Shown: positions 1 through 10,793 of the stretch, one piece after another
Layout: each line of letters starts with the position of its first letter
Position numbering within the stretch: the stretch's first letter is position 1
Source of the DNA: Riptortus pedestris
Taxonomy: Eukaryota; Arthropoda; Insecta; Hemiptera; Alydidae
Assembly: GCA_019009955.1 (NCBI GenBank)
Contig: CM032233.1
Span: forward strand, 94,621,501-94,685,500
DNA: 64,000 nt
Direction of reading: 5' to 3'
Position numbers and translations under genes: made by a program
The notes under the pieces: model-generated
Told to the model about the DNA's origin: nothing
Databases searched by the model: none
The model's input: only the letters and a program-made list of their open reading frames with translations

Positions 1-127
1 CTAACCCCCCCCCCTCCCCGGTCCTATTTCAGCCGTTAACAAACTTGATCTTTCTTTTTACATAAAACGACTAAATATCGAGTTTGGTATCGATTAAACA
101 ATAATTGCGACCGCTAGAGCGGTAACA

Positions 128-168
<41 letters not shown>

Positions 169-234
169 TTTTGAACGGACCTCATTTTCGTCATCTCCTG
201 GGTAGGATCGATGGACATCTGTTAAAAAACATGA
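1..234 (+). mobile_element. Family H copy, right part only
   Basis: This is the right-hand part of the dominant repeat: a C-rich run, the 'cagccgttaac' and 'aaacttgatc' blocks, a (TA)n tract at about 131-166, then the conserved 'ttttgaacggacctcatttt' block and 'aggatcgatggacatct'. It runs off the window on the left and joins another copy near 235, so the terminal palindrome is missing. Family membership is clear from the many other copies here; the Helitron-type assignment is inference. Confidence 0.8.
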
Positions 235-731
235 ACAATTAATGAAATATAGCTGAATATAACATATTAATTTTATTTAAAACTATTTACTATAGCTAGT
301 AGAGTAATTTGGAATGAATCAAAATAATTTCTATCTCAATCACTATGATTTTAGTAATCCACGAACAAAAGAAGGTGGAGGGGTCAACAGATCGTATTTG
401 TTTGTATCATGTATAATAAAGCTTTGTTGAAAACAATATTTGGTATTTAACCTTGTAACGAAGTGAACCATGCTATAAGTGCCTATTATTAATATGAGAC
501 TAGTGGTGGAGTGGTGGTTTGCTGAAAGAGTAAAACTATAAAATCCATATATCTCGGTTGATACTCATTATGCAAAGAACATGTATAGAACAACATCCAT
601 AGTTAATTCAATTTACAAGAAGATTATTGCTATACAAGTTTTTGATCCGACGTATAGTAACAGAGATATTTCAAATTTTCGAATTTCCGGGTCCGATTTC
701 AGTCGTTAACGAACTTGATCTTTTCTTTTGC

Positions 732-786
<55 letters not shown>

Positions 787-905
787 TTGAACGGGCCACA
801 TGTTCGTCATCTGCTAGGTAGCATCGATGGATATTTGAAAAAGAAAAAAATTCTAAAATTGCATACGGCCACAATAGCTGATTTCCCTTAAGGGAAATCT
901 GCTAA
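235..905 (+). mobile_element. Family H copy, left-truncated, intact right end
   Basis: The copy begins inside the element at the block resembling 'atatagctgaatataacata'. It has a (TA)n tract at about 735-782 and ends in the palindrome GATTTCCCTTAAGGGAAATC followed by TGCTAA at 905. It is a good reference for the right terminus. A short reading frame through the TA tract (a run of Ile-Tyr codons) is not a gene. Confidence 0.82.
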
Positions 906-1097
906 TAGTGTACTCCCTTCTTATCATTAATTAGAGTTCTTAAAAAAAAAAAAAAAGTATAGTGCTTAAACTTGGTAGGAGTATCCTTCTCTTCAAGCAG
1001 TTAATGGAAACTAATTTTTCCTCTTTAAACTAAACTCTTTAAATTGACGTAGCCCATCATACGAGTATTTAGAGAGTAGTATAAACTTGTTGCTATA
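906..1097. other. AT-rich spacer
   Basis: Nothing recognised beyond a poly-A run near 942-956. Confidence 0.5.
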
Positions 1098-1200
1098 GAT
1101 ACCAGTGGCTTAGTCGTTAAAGTCCAAACCAGGAAGTACGGATTAAATCTAGGATGTGCGCGAAAGATACACTCTGATTTGAAAAATAATAAAGCGCTTA
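1098..1200 (+). mobile_element. Possible tRNA-derived SINE remnant
   Basis: GTGGCTTAGTCGTTAAAG (about 1105-1122) resembles a pol III A box region. About 33 bases on, GGATTAAATCTAGG resembles a decayed B box. The spacing is that of a tRNA head, and an A-rich segment with AATAAA follows. The B box has lost the usual TTCGA core, so this is at best a degenerate SINE or pseudo-tRNA. Confidence 0.4.
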
Positions 1201-1499
1201 AAAATTAGATCGGCATCGGTTGATGGCAAAAAACAGAAAATAAATTACAAGGAGTAAAATGTTTGAAGAATCTGTTCTCTGCATTTAGGACCAGTAAATA
1301 CTAAAGAAAATCAGACACTAAAAAATTAATTGAAACTAGTGAGTAATAAATAAAATGGAGAGCAAATAAACCCATACTTGAAAGAACAAATTTTTGTAGA
1401 AACATGTAGAAGAAATCTGGAATGTATTAGTTAGGAACTTTTAGGTAGATGTAATATTGAAAAAATGGAGATTGCAATTTGATCGAGATATGTTGGTTG
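1201..1499. other. Unannotated AT-rich sequence
   Basis: I see no convincing ORF, RNA or repeat. Confidence 0.5.
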
Positions 1500-2098
1500 A
1501 AGTAAACCATTCTCATGTGTATAACAACATTTATAGGTATTTTAATTTTCAATAAGTTTAGTTCTATACATTTATTCGATCCGTCGCATAACAACAGAGG
1601 TATTTTGAATTTTCGAAATTCTCTTTTTTAACCCCCCCCCCTCCCACTGGTCCAATTTCAGCAATTAATAATCTCGATCTCTTTTTCATGATATATCGAA
1701 TTTGGTAACCATTAAAAAAAAATTGAGACTGCTAGAGCGGTAAGAGACTAAATATATACATAGACTGCTCAAAAATGAATAGGGATATTAGTTATTTTTT
1801 TCTTATCCTATTAATTTTAATTAAATCGACCTTAATTAAATAACTTTTTTATGGGGGGAAAAAGACAATAATTTCTATTAAATATTAATGATATTTATAA
1901 TTAAAAAAAAATGCTAGGCCCCATAAATAACACAAATCCTACCAATATCCTTATTCATTTTTGAGCAGTTTAGTTTAGAAAGGACTTAATTTTCTTCATC
2001 TCCTAGGTAGAGTCAATGGACATTTGTGGAAATGTTTCAAAAATCGCCTCGTCATGAATACAATTCAATAGCTGATTTCCATTGAGAAAATTTGCTAA
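1500..2098 (+). mobile_element. Family H copy interrupted by a MITE
   Basis: Diagnostic blocks are the region near 1560-1620, the C run at about 1632-1640 with 'cactggtccaatttcagc', and the right end 'gctgatttccattgagaaaa' ending at CTAA 2098. The terminal palindrome is decayed. The copy is split at its former (TA)n site by a separate 208-bp inverted-repeat element at 1763-1970. Confidence 0.8.
1763..1970. mobile_element. 208-bp MITE with about 26-bp terminal inverted repeats and TA duplication
   Basis: The left end ACTGCTCAAAAATGAATAGG and the inverted right end (ATTCATTTTTGAGCAGT near 1953-1969) match over about 26 bases with one or two mismatches. TA dinucleotides flank it at 1761-1762 and 1971-1972, and the flanks rejoin as family H sequence. 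TA duplication suggests Tc1/mariner-type mobilisation. It contains no ORF. Confidence 0.7.
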
Positions 2099-2400
2099 CA
2101 GGAAAAATCTATGGGCATTCTCATTATGTAATATGAATGAGTTGGATAGCACATTTTATTTTATAGCTGTTTACCGTTAAACAATTCAGGAGGGTATTTT
2201 TTAGTTTTTCAAATTGTTGCCTTTTTGAATATATTTTATTATTGGTGGTAGAAACTTGGTAAGCATCTAAGTGTCACATAAAGGTATAGTAATTGCTTAT
2301 TCATTTGTATAGTAATTAATTATTCCCAGTTTGTAATCACCAATTTTCAATCTGTGTATACAGAAAAAAAAGATCTACGAACCTTGCTGTAGGTATCTTA
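2099..2400. other. Unannotated AT-rich sequence
   Basis: No gene or repeat recognised. Confidence 0.5.
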
Positions 2401-2423
2401 AAGGAAAATACCAAGTTCAAAAT

Positions 2424-2591
2424 TGGAGCATCGCCAGATTGCTGTTTGGGGCAAGAGGAGTAATCCCAAAAAAAACGGCCGACTTACTCCAAGAATATGG
2501 ACTGAAGACCGAAAAAATATGCCAAATGTCGACATCAGTTTTAAAGAAACGCATCAGAATCATTAACAATCACTTGTACAAAATCAAATAA
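2424..2591 (+). pseudogene. C-terminal tail of a LINE-type polyprotein (fragment)
   Basis: One open frame from 2424 to the TAA at 2589-2591 reads WSIARLLFGARGVIPKKTAD and continues through a basic segment ending NNHLYKIK. From memory, '(V/G)-G-x-R-G-x-I-P' followed by 'L..IAT.VL+.S..I..HLY' is found at the C-terminus of some non-LTR retrotransposon ORFs. The fragment is 5' truncated, and its immediate 3' context is a LINE-like tail. Assignment to a specific clade is not possible by eye. Confidence 0.45.
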
Positions 2592-2890
2592 AGCTCAACA
2601 TAAGCTGTCCTCTAAAACTAGTCACTCATCAGCTCAAAATTTAATTAAATCAAATTCAATTCCCAACAAAAAAAATGTAAGCATATATATAAAACATTTA
2701 AAAGCAAAATTTTTTTATTTTACCTATATACCCTGGTGGGCTGATTAGGAGGTACCCTCAAAATGGGGGCAATACCCTCAAATCCTAAATCCCACCCTGG
2801 CTAGAAAAGGGTCACCTGTAGATAACCCGTCCCAATTAGCCTGAGTTGCAAAAAGTGGACATTAATAAATAATAATAATAATAAAAATGG
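2592..2890 (+). mobile_element. LINE 3' UTR and tail
   Basis: It continues from the coding tail above. The segment 2795-2865 (CTAGAAAAGGGTCACCTGTAG, then CCGTCCCAATTAGCCT, then AAAAAGTGGACATTAATAAA) recurs at 24968-25080, and its last part recurs at 44429-44465. All three run into an AATA/TAA-type simple tail. Shared 3' ends with variable 5' truncation are typical of LINE copies. Confidence 0.6.
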
Positions 2891-3320
2891 GGGCAGCTTG
2901 TTATTTGATTTGATTGAACATTATTAAAACAATTATCATATAAATGTAAATACAGTAATAATAAATCATATCGATGTATAATAAAAGCCTATGCATTAAT
3001 TAAAAATCGTAAATGAAAAATATGTGGATAAACATGATTAAGTTAATTATCAATACGTATTATTTAATCAATGCTTGAAAAAGCAAGAACCTAGCAGATG
3101 GACTACATGATTCCAAGTTTATTTGTTTGTTTACATATTATAGGAAATTTTATCGTTTAAGTAAATTTACAATTTAAGTTGTGAACGTTTCAAATAAACA
3201 TACTTTATGATTATTACATTATTATAGAAACATTTGTTTCTAAATAAAAATATCCCATTCAGATAACGACCATTTCATAAAATCAAATGAAATATGTGAA
3301 AGTATTGTAAAATAGTTATT
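2891..3320. other. AT-rich unannotated sequence
   Basis: Nothing recognised. Confidence 0.5.
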
Positions 3321-3321
3321 T

Positions 3322-3442
3322 ATTATACAAGTGACGAAAGTAGATCATTTTACAACTCGAGTGAAACGTTTACCCACACGAGCGAAGCGAGTGTGGTAAT
3401 TTCAAGAGAGTTGTAAATTCTACTTTCGTCACGAGTGTAATA
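3322..3442. mobile_element. Foldback element
   Basis: GTGACGAAAGTAGATCATTT at about 3332 is matched in inverted orientation by AAATTCTACTTTCGTCAC ending near 3430. The arms are roughly 28 bases and extend weakly outward. The loop contains a second near-palindrome, CCACACGAGCGAAGCGAGTG. The whole unit can fold into one long hairpin. No coding capacity; probably a small MITE or foldback element. Confidence 0.6.
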
Positions 3443-4800
3443 TTAAATTTTTTCTGTAATCGTAATACATGATCAAATCTAACCAGAATATGAACAAATT
3501 TAGGATGTTGTGAAGATTATGGTATGTTGTTGGTAGGTATAAGCATGGTTGTGAAAGGTTATAAGCATAGTTATAAAACAACTAGTGATGATTGTGAAGT
3601 AGTGCAGTTATAAACAAGTTCAGGTTATAAACAAGGAAGATAATTATTATTATTTTTAAATTTTAAAATATATTGATTATTTCCACCAATAATTCATTCA
3701 CATTTCAATTTATTTTGTTAAAATAAATTCTTAGAATGTTAAGAAACATTTAAAAGCATTTAATTTCCAACTTCAAATTATTTTTTAATTTATGCTTATT
3801 ACTAATTAAGAAGGTAATTCACTTTCTTCACTCTATTGCAAAATGTTTCACTTTCTTCACTCATTTCAGTTTAGTAATGTTACCATTATTCAACGATTAC
3901 AGAAAAAATACATTTATAATAGTCTGAAGCATGTAATGCTACATTACCCTACACTGGTAAATCACAGACAGCAATATTTACAACCATATACAGTTAAAAA
4001 CAAAGACGAGCTTTCATTGAAATATATACTAAGTATTAACAGTATTGAAAAGTTAAATAACATATTTTCGTTTATTAAGAGTATTATTCGCAGTCTTTGA
4101 ACATCTAATTGGTTGTTTGTTTTTCAGAACTATTGTATATTTTTGGATACGTATTGTTATACAATACTTATATTATAAGAGTATTCAAAATTGTATGACA
4201 AATTATTTGAATCGAATACCTAACAACATCAACATAAAATGACCAGAACCCTGGAAATGCCATGTATTTATGTTAAAAAAAATAAATAAACATATTCATT
4301 AAAATAGAAAAATGTGAAACCTTTTTCAGTATCGGAGTTTTTGCTTGCACAAACAGCCATTATAACCAAACATTTCGGACAAAAGCAGACGTAGTCACTG
4401 AAATGAAGACAGTCGAGACACAAGATAAATTAATGAATATTATGTTCATATAATATGCTGCATTCGAACACGCGATATGTGTACATTTAGGGACAGCAAA
4501 ATAATCTGACTTGCCAGTCAAGATTTGTTGTTTAGAATAATCGAGTCCCTAATTGAAGCCGATGATTAATATTTGAAAAGCTATTAGAACGGTAGTGAAC
4601 GTTTCCTATAGACAGTGACGGCTTTCCGAATTAATTTAACGTTGTTTAAATAATATGGATGGTTATTATTCAGGGGTCTATTAAGATAGATGAGGGAAAG
4701 GGAGCTTACAATGGCGAAGAAACAAAAGACCTCTTGGACAATAGGCAAACACTCGCCTGCTCCTCTCTGAGCCAATACTAATACTCCCCCATCTCGCGTC
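3443..4800. other. AT-rich single-copy sequence
   Basis: It contains an unsupported 85-codon frame at 3843-4100 with biased AT-rich composition. A short direct duplication of 'tttcactttcttcact' lies near 3820-3862. No gene recognised. Confidence 0.45.
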
Positions 4801-6195
4801 ATTTAGCCCAGATTCAGCCTGCCTCGGGAAGGAAGCGATATCCAACATTCGATACGGCAGACATTAGGTTACACCTGCCCAGCCCAAAACTATATAGTCC
4901 TTACTTGTTCTTCTCTTTGGCTACTCTAATAGTTATGTTCCTAGGGAAGGAAGCGATATCCTACACTCTATGACATACATTCTTCCAATGTATCCTACGG
5001 AGTAATTAGTTGTTCTTTTCCTTGAGGCCACAAATACTTGCCCATCATACGTTACGAAGTTCAAATTTATCCTTTTAGTGGAAGGATGAATTATACTGAA
5101 AACCTGCAAGTTCAATACCAGAGACATGAAGTTCGTTTTACGAAATAAGTAAACATAGTTGTTAATTTTTATTCTCTTTGACGACACTGGCATCTACCCT
5201 ATACAAATTACTTAGCCCAGAATTACCCAGCCTGGGGGAGGCAGCGATACCATATATTCGATACGGCAGACATTAGGTTACACCAGTCCTGCCCAAAACT
5301 TATAGTCCTTACTTGTTCTTCTCTTTGGCTACTCTAATAATTATGTTCCTAGGGATGGAAGCGATATTCTACACTATATGACAGAGAAAACAGAGGTTCT
5401 ATCTAGGCAACCTAAAGAGTACTTACTTATTATTTTCTTTGAGGCCATAAACACTTGCCCATCACACGCTTTGAAGCCTAGGTTTATCCTTTTTGTGGAA
5501 GAACGGGATATACTGAGAACCTGCAAGTTCAATACCAGAGCCATGAAGTTCGTTGCATGGAGTAAGTATACATAGTTGTTACTTGTTCTTCTCTTTGACG
5601 AAACTTATATTTACCCTTTGGAAGTTACGTAGCCCAGAATACCTTCCAGGGGGCGAGTTCTAGATCCTACAATTGATGCCACAGACATTAGGTTCCACCT
5701 GTGTAACTCAAAACTCCATAGTTTTTTTCTTTACCATCTATACTATCTATTCTAATAGTTACAGAATAAACGTTGTCATACGTACCCGTATTTGGATTAA
5801 CTAGGAAAGGAAACGATAATATACATTTTTCACAGCAGTGTTTCTGGAAGTGAAGAATATACATTCGATACCACAACATTAGGTACAACCAAAAACTGCA
5901 AAATCCTTTCTTGTTCTTCTCTATGACTACTGTAGCTATGAGCTACAGAGTTCTAACTTGTCTAATAGCCTACAGAGCCTTCTATTTGGACCCACCATTA
6001 CTTGCCCATCACACTTTACGTAACTAAGACTTATCTAGGTTGTGGACGGGATACTTCCCATACATTCAAGACGACAAACATTAAGTTTCTCCTACTCTGC
6101 AAAAACAACAAAAGTCCTTATTTGTTCTTTTATCTAGCAACACTGATAGTTACCGTTTATAAGTTCAATAGCCCAGAATTACTGATAGGTAGAGT
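4800..6195. repeat. Tandem repeat, about 410-420 bp period, roughly three degenerate units
   Basis: 'agcccagaatt' begins units near 4806, 5214 and 5636 and recurs near 6171. 'acttgcccatca' recurs at about 5038, 5454 and 6000. 'ttgttcttctctttg' appears one or more times per unit, suggesting internal subrepeats. Unit 1 to unit 2 identity is high by eye; the third is more diverged. No unit has a maintained reading frame. The array abuts the minisatellite that follows. Confidence 0.7.
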
Positions 6196-7715
6196 GAGAG
6201 AGGAGTTTGGATGAGAGTGAGTGAGAGGGGGGATAGGGTAGAAGAATTACTGAGGAGAGTGATAGAACGAGTGAGTGAGAGGGGGGATAGGGTAGAAGAA
6301 TTACTGAGGAGAGTGATAGAACGAGTGAGTGAGAGTGGAGCATAGATGAGACTGAGGGAGAGGGGGGATAGGAAAGTGGGATTAATGAGGAGATTGTTAG
6401 AAGGGGTGAGTGAGAGAAAGCATGGATGAGAGTGAGGGAGAGGGGTGATAGGAAAGTGGGATTAATGAGGAGAGTGATAGATGGAGTGAGAGAGAGAGAA
6501 GCATGGATGAGAGTGAGGGAGAGGGGTGATAGGAAAGTGGGATTAATGAGGAGAGTGATAGAAGGAATGAATGAGAGAGAAGCATGGATGAGAGTGAGGG
6601 AGAGGGGTGATAGGAAAGTGGGATTAATGAGGAGAGTGATAGAAGGAATGAATGAGAGAGAAGCATGGATGAGAGTGAGGGAGAGGGGTGATAGGAAAGT
6701 GGCATTATTGAGGAGATTGTTAGAAGGGGTGAGTGAGAGAAAGCATGGATGAGAGTGAGGGAGAGGGGTGATAGGAAAGTGGCATTATTGAGGAGATTGT
6801 TAGAAGGGGTGAGTGAGAGAAAGCATGGATGAGAGTGAGGGAGAGGGGTGATAGGAAAGTGGGATTAATGAGGAGAGTGATAGAAGGAATGAGTGAGAGA
6901 GAAGCATGGGTGAGAGTGAGGGAGAGGGGTGATAGGAAAGTGGGATTAATAAGGAGATTGTTAGAAGGGGTGAGTGAGAGAGAAGCATGGATGAGAGTGA
7001 GGGAGAGGGGTGATAGGAAAGTGGCATTATTGAGGAGATTGTTAGAAGGGGTGAGTGAGAGAAAGCATGGATGAGAGTGAGGGAGAGGGGTGATAGGAAA
7101 GTGGCATTATTGAGGAGAGTGATAGAAGGAATGAGTGAGAGAGAAGCATGGATGAGAGTGAGGGAGAGGGGTGATAGGAAAGTGGGATTAATGAGGAGAG
7201 TGATAGAACGAGTGAGAGAGAGTGAGAGGAGTATGGATGAGAGTAGGTGAGAGAGGCGATATAAAAATAGGATTAATGAGGAGAGTGATAGAAGGAGTGA
7301 GAGAGAGAGGAGTATGGATGAGAGGGAGTGAGAGAGGGGATATGAAAATGGGATTAATGAGGAGAGTGATAGAAGGAGTGAGAGGAGTATGGATGAGAGT
7401 GAGGGAGAGAGGAGATATGAAAATGGGATTAATGAGGAGAGGGATAGAAAGAGTGAGAGAGAGTGAGAGGAGCATGGATGAGAGGGAGTGAGTGAGGGGA
7501 TATAGAAATGGGATTAATGAGGAGAGTGATAGAAGGAGTGAGAGAGAGAGAGAGGAGTATGTATGAGAGAGAGTGAGAGCAGGGATATGATAATGGGATT
7601 AATGAGGAGAGTGATAGAAGGAGTGAGAGAGAGAGAGAGAGAGATTAGTATGGAGGAGAGTGAGTGAGAGAGGGCATAGGAAAGTGGGAATAATGAGGAG
7701 AGTGAAAGAGTGAGC
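6186..7715 (+). repeat. Purine-rich 80-81-bp minisatellite array
   Basis: 'gcatggatgagagtgaggga' recurs with c at about 6421, 6502, 6583, 6664, 6744, 6824, 6905 (one variant), 6986, 7066 and 7147, a period of 80 or 81. Shorter variant units lie on both sides (about 6200-6360 and 7200-7715). The + strand is almost entirely G, A and T with very little C. Because 81 is divisible by three, short frames on both strands stay open and encode 27-residue repeats; these look like a by-product, since 80-bp units break the frame. Confidence 0.85.
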
Positions 7716-7986
7716 GAGGCCGATCCAGGAGCCAGGGAGGGAGGCCCCTAATACATTCCCTACTCCTCCATATAATTTCCGGGGACGGAGGAATTTCCAT
7801 AAGGAGAAACTCTCCCGCAACCCTTTCTCCACTCCCTGACATTTGTTCTGCCCAAATTGAAACATGGAAGTGAATCAGAGAGCGAGCGTATTCCCTTAGC
7901 CTGAGTAAATTTGTCACCTAATCCTTTTATCCATCATATAGATCATTGGTACGAAAATCTTTCTAGGATAGACCATTGACGAAAGA
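7716..7986. other. Single-copy sequence of moderate G+C
   Basis: No recognised coding signal or repeat. Confidence 0.45.
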
Positions 7987-8250
7987 AAAGTCCGTCACCC
8001 AGGTGCTGCGTAAACTAAGCAGAATTCCATTGCATTGAAATATGACACGCTGATGATCTAATTTAACCATCTATTGCCTACTTTTCAGTAATAAGTCTAA
8101 GTAAACAGAAATTAAAATGTTAGTTATATTTGAGATATTTATTTACCTAGAAACTTAATGGGCGAATCGGATGAGTAGAAGTTTTTAAAAAAGTGTTTAG
8201 CGATAACATTCGAGTCGGTGAAACACTATGATATAGAAATGTCCAATGAA
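7987..8250 (+). mobile_element. Family H copy, type d left end
   Basis: It starts AAAGTCCGTCACCCAGGTGC, then the 'taaactaagcaga' block. The sequence after that is the type d left end, with cousins at 9927, 53772, 59560 and 61398. The right part is missing. Confidence 0.7.
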
Positions 8251-8547
8251 TTTAATTAACACGTCACAATAACAAATGCATAAAAGTAACATATGATGTG
8301 GAATAGTAATAATCAATACTAAATTATAAGGAATTCTAGAAGTTCAAGTACTTCTTCAAAACATTAATAACAAAATGTATTATTTTATTGTATATAGGAG
8401 GTTAATATTATGCCACTAGTTCTTATATATATGTGTATATTCTTTTTGTTTATTATTAGTAAGATTATTAACAATAATTGGGCCAGACTCAGGCTATATA
8501 TGTATATATTAGCCAATAAAATCTATCTATCTATAAAAAAAAAAAAA

Positions 8548-8584
<37 letters not shown>

Positions 8585-8739
8585 AGTCGGTGAAAATTAG
8601 ACCAAATAAAATAAATGCATCTTAATTTCAACAGTGGTTGCACATTTAACCATTCTTCCTGTCTTTCACGCGCAAATAAATAGAGGTTCTAATTGATAAT
8701 TTATAATCGTGCTCTCTAACTAGCGGTGCCACCTTCTAA
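8251..8739. other. AT-rich sequence with possible LINE tail and (TA)n
   Basis: 'agccaataaaatctatctat' near 8510-8532 resembles a retrotransposon 3' end with a tetranucleotide tail. It runs into poly-A and a (TA)n tract at about 8549-8582. The remainder is unassigned. Confidence 0.4.
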
Positions 8740-9110
8740 TCCCACTATATATTCTGTATTTCTCCATATTTAGGAAGCCTTTGTAAACAGAAATTGATAT
8801 GTTGCTGAAAGTGAGGCTTTAATATGTCAGTTACTTAAAGAATAAATCGCGTGACAAAAGGCTGAAAACATAATAATACAAATAACTCACTTAATATTCG
8901 AGTTTGAGAAAATATGTCTAAAACAATAGTTGTAGAAAACTACATTCCAACGACTTTGGTTATATATACAATGTCTTAACCCGAATCATAGTAACATCGA
9001 TAATTCGAATTTTCAATTATTCCCATCGCCCAATTTCAGCCATTACCTACTATAATCCTTAACTTTCCATGAAACTGTTAAATTCCGCGTGAAACCGGAT
9101 ACGTTGTAGA
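8740..9110 (+). mobile_element. Family H, type d internal fragment
   Basis: It contains 'ctcacttaatattcgagttt', 'caatagttgtagaaaa' and 'caatttcagccatta' in type d order. Both termini are absent. Confidence 0.6.
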
Positions 9111-9229
9111 GTACAACGTAGAATGGTAAATTAAGAGTCCATGCCGGAACTATTTGCAGATTTTCGGAGTTGGTATTCTGCAGATATCTTACTCTGTAAA
9201 ATATTCAATGAAAAAAAAATAAATAGTAT

Positions 9230-9830
9230 TTAAGACCTGAGTAAAGTGGTTCATGATATAACTTGGTGCTTGTTGTTAACATATCATGAACAGGATTGGA
9301 GGTTTACTGAATGCCAAAAACGAAAAAAAATCCAATACCTCCATTAATATTCAAGATCCTTATCTTGGCATTTTCCTTAAAATGTCTATGCAATATCATT
9401 TATAAGAAGGTTAGCTCAAGACAAAGAAAAATGGCACTCTCTAATGCCGAACTCCACTTCCCAATAGAGTTGGTCACTCCAGGAAGTTAGACCCTCTCAT
9501 CGGGGAAGGCCTATAAAGAGTAAAATATAAGTAGTTTTATAAACTTTCAAAGTTTGTAAGTAATATTGTTTATTAGTGTATTTGTATTTTGTACCTTATA
9601 ATCATGTATATATTAATTTTGTTAACTATTACTTTCCACGTTTCTCTTTATAATAAAGGCTAAATTCATTCATTCATTCATTCAAATTGTCAATATGATT
9701 TGTTATACACACTTTTCTGATGTGATGTATAATAACGGAGACATTTAGAATGTTTGACCCCCACTCCCATCCAATGGTCATGGTTTCATCCATTAACGAA
9801 CTTGTTTTTCTTAATTACTCGATTCCCAGT
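9230..9830 (+). mobile_element. Family H, type e fragment split by a retrotransposon tail
   Basis: Left piece 9230-9420 contains 'gtggttcatgatataac' and 'ttaatattcaagat'. The right piece resumes near 9685 with 'gatttgttatacaca', 'ataacggagacattt' and 'catccattaacgaacttg'. The sequence between is a separate insertion. Confidence 0.6.
9421..9685 (+). mobile_element. Retrotransposon 3' end with (TTCA)n tail
   Basis: It ends 'ataataaaggctaaattcat' followed by four to five TTCA repeats, the form of a LINE or LINE-mobilised SINE tail. Its flanks are family H sequence, so it looks like a nested insertion. No ORF retained. Confidence 0.5.
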
Positions 9831-9926
9831 GGTCATAAATTACTAAGAATTATATTACGGAATTTTATACCCTAATTCTTAAGGCCAATGAGATTTTCCT
9901 TGATCTAAAATCTCGAGAAATGAAGG

Positions 9927-10255
9927 AAGTCCGTAAACGAAGCTGATTTCCCACGTGCTGGTATGACACACTACTAACCTACTGAAGACTGAAAACAAGA
10001 AAATACGAATTACTCTCTTAATATATAAGTTACGAATAAATATCTAATATTTTAATAAGACTTGTTCTATACAATTTTTCGTTCCAACTCATAATAAGGA
10101 AAAATTTGAAATTCTGAACCTAACCCCTCCCCTAAACCCCCCTATTCCTTGCCCGATTTCCTTCATCAACGAATATGAACTCTAGGGTTGAATTGGATGG
10201 TTAAATATTGGGTATGGTATAGATCAAATAAACATAAATAAAAAATTATTGATGT
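9927..10255 (+). mobile_element. Family H copy, type d, right end missing
   Basis: The left end is decayed ('gaagtccgtaaacgaagctg' and 'atttcccacgtgctggtatg'). Then come the type d internal blocks, a C-rich run near 10125-10141 and 'atattgggtatggtatagat'. Confidence 0.7.
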
Positions 10256-10611
10256 AGTAATGACACTACTTATAGGCAAGTATCTCAGATTGTAAAAGTC
10301 CAATTATACAATATTTGATATTTAAGTTTCGAATAAAGTAGATCATGATATAATAGCTTATTGTTAATATGACATGAGCAGGCGTTGAGGTTTACAGATG
10401 GGTGAAAAGCAAAATTCAAATGTCACTGTTAATATTCAAGATACAGAATAAAAGTATTTCACTACACTTATAGACGTTTAAATTTGCAATAATGTAGGTG
10501 CTAAATGATTTTTGCCAACAATGAACTTTATTTTTCGATAAAAAGGTTAAATATTGAGTTTTGCAACGATCAAACAAAACCTAACGTTAACACACACACA
10601 CACACACTCAG

Positions 10612-10674
<63 letters not shown>

Positions 10675-10793
10675 TTTAATGGGCCACATTTCCTTGATAA
10701 GATCGATGGTCATTTGAAGACATTTTGATGAAGTTATATCTCGCGTCATGAGTACAACCTCAATAGCTTATTCACCTTAAGTAAATGTACTAA
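10256..10793 (+). mobile_element. Family H copy, right portion with long (TA)n
   Basis: Internal blocks are followed by (CA)n near 10590-10606, a (TA)n tract at about 10617-10671, a diverged 'aaacttttaatgggccacat' block and a degraded right palindrome ending near CTAA 10793. Confidence 0.7.

Noticed and set aside
627..874. ORFs on both strands across TA tracts (also at 8410, 10505, 20191, 28395, 32453, 39146, 42368, 52949, 55782, 60181 and 61741)
   Set aside because: Open only because (TA)n encodes Ile-Tyr with no stops; they lie inside family H or other repeats.
3843..4100. 85-codon ORF as a possible small gene
   Set aside because: AT-driven composition, no recognisable domain, no splice or promoter context.
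6397..7074. Repetitive 27-residue proteins on both strands
   Set aside because: By-product of an 81-bp minisatellite; 80-bp units break the frame and both strands are equally open.
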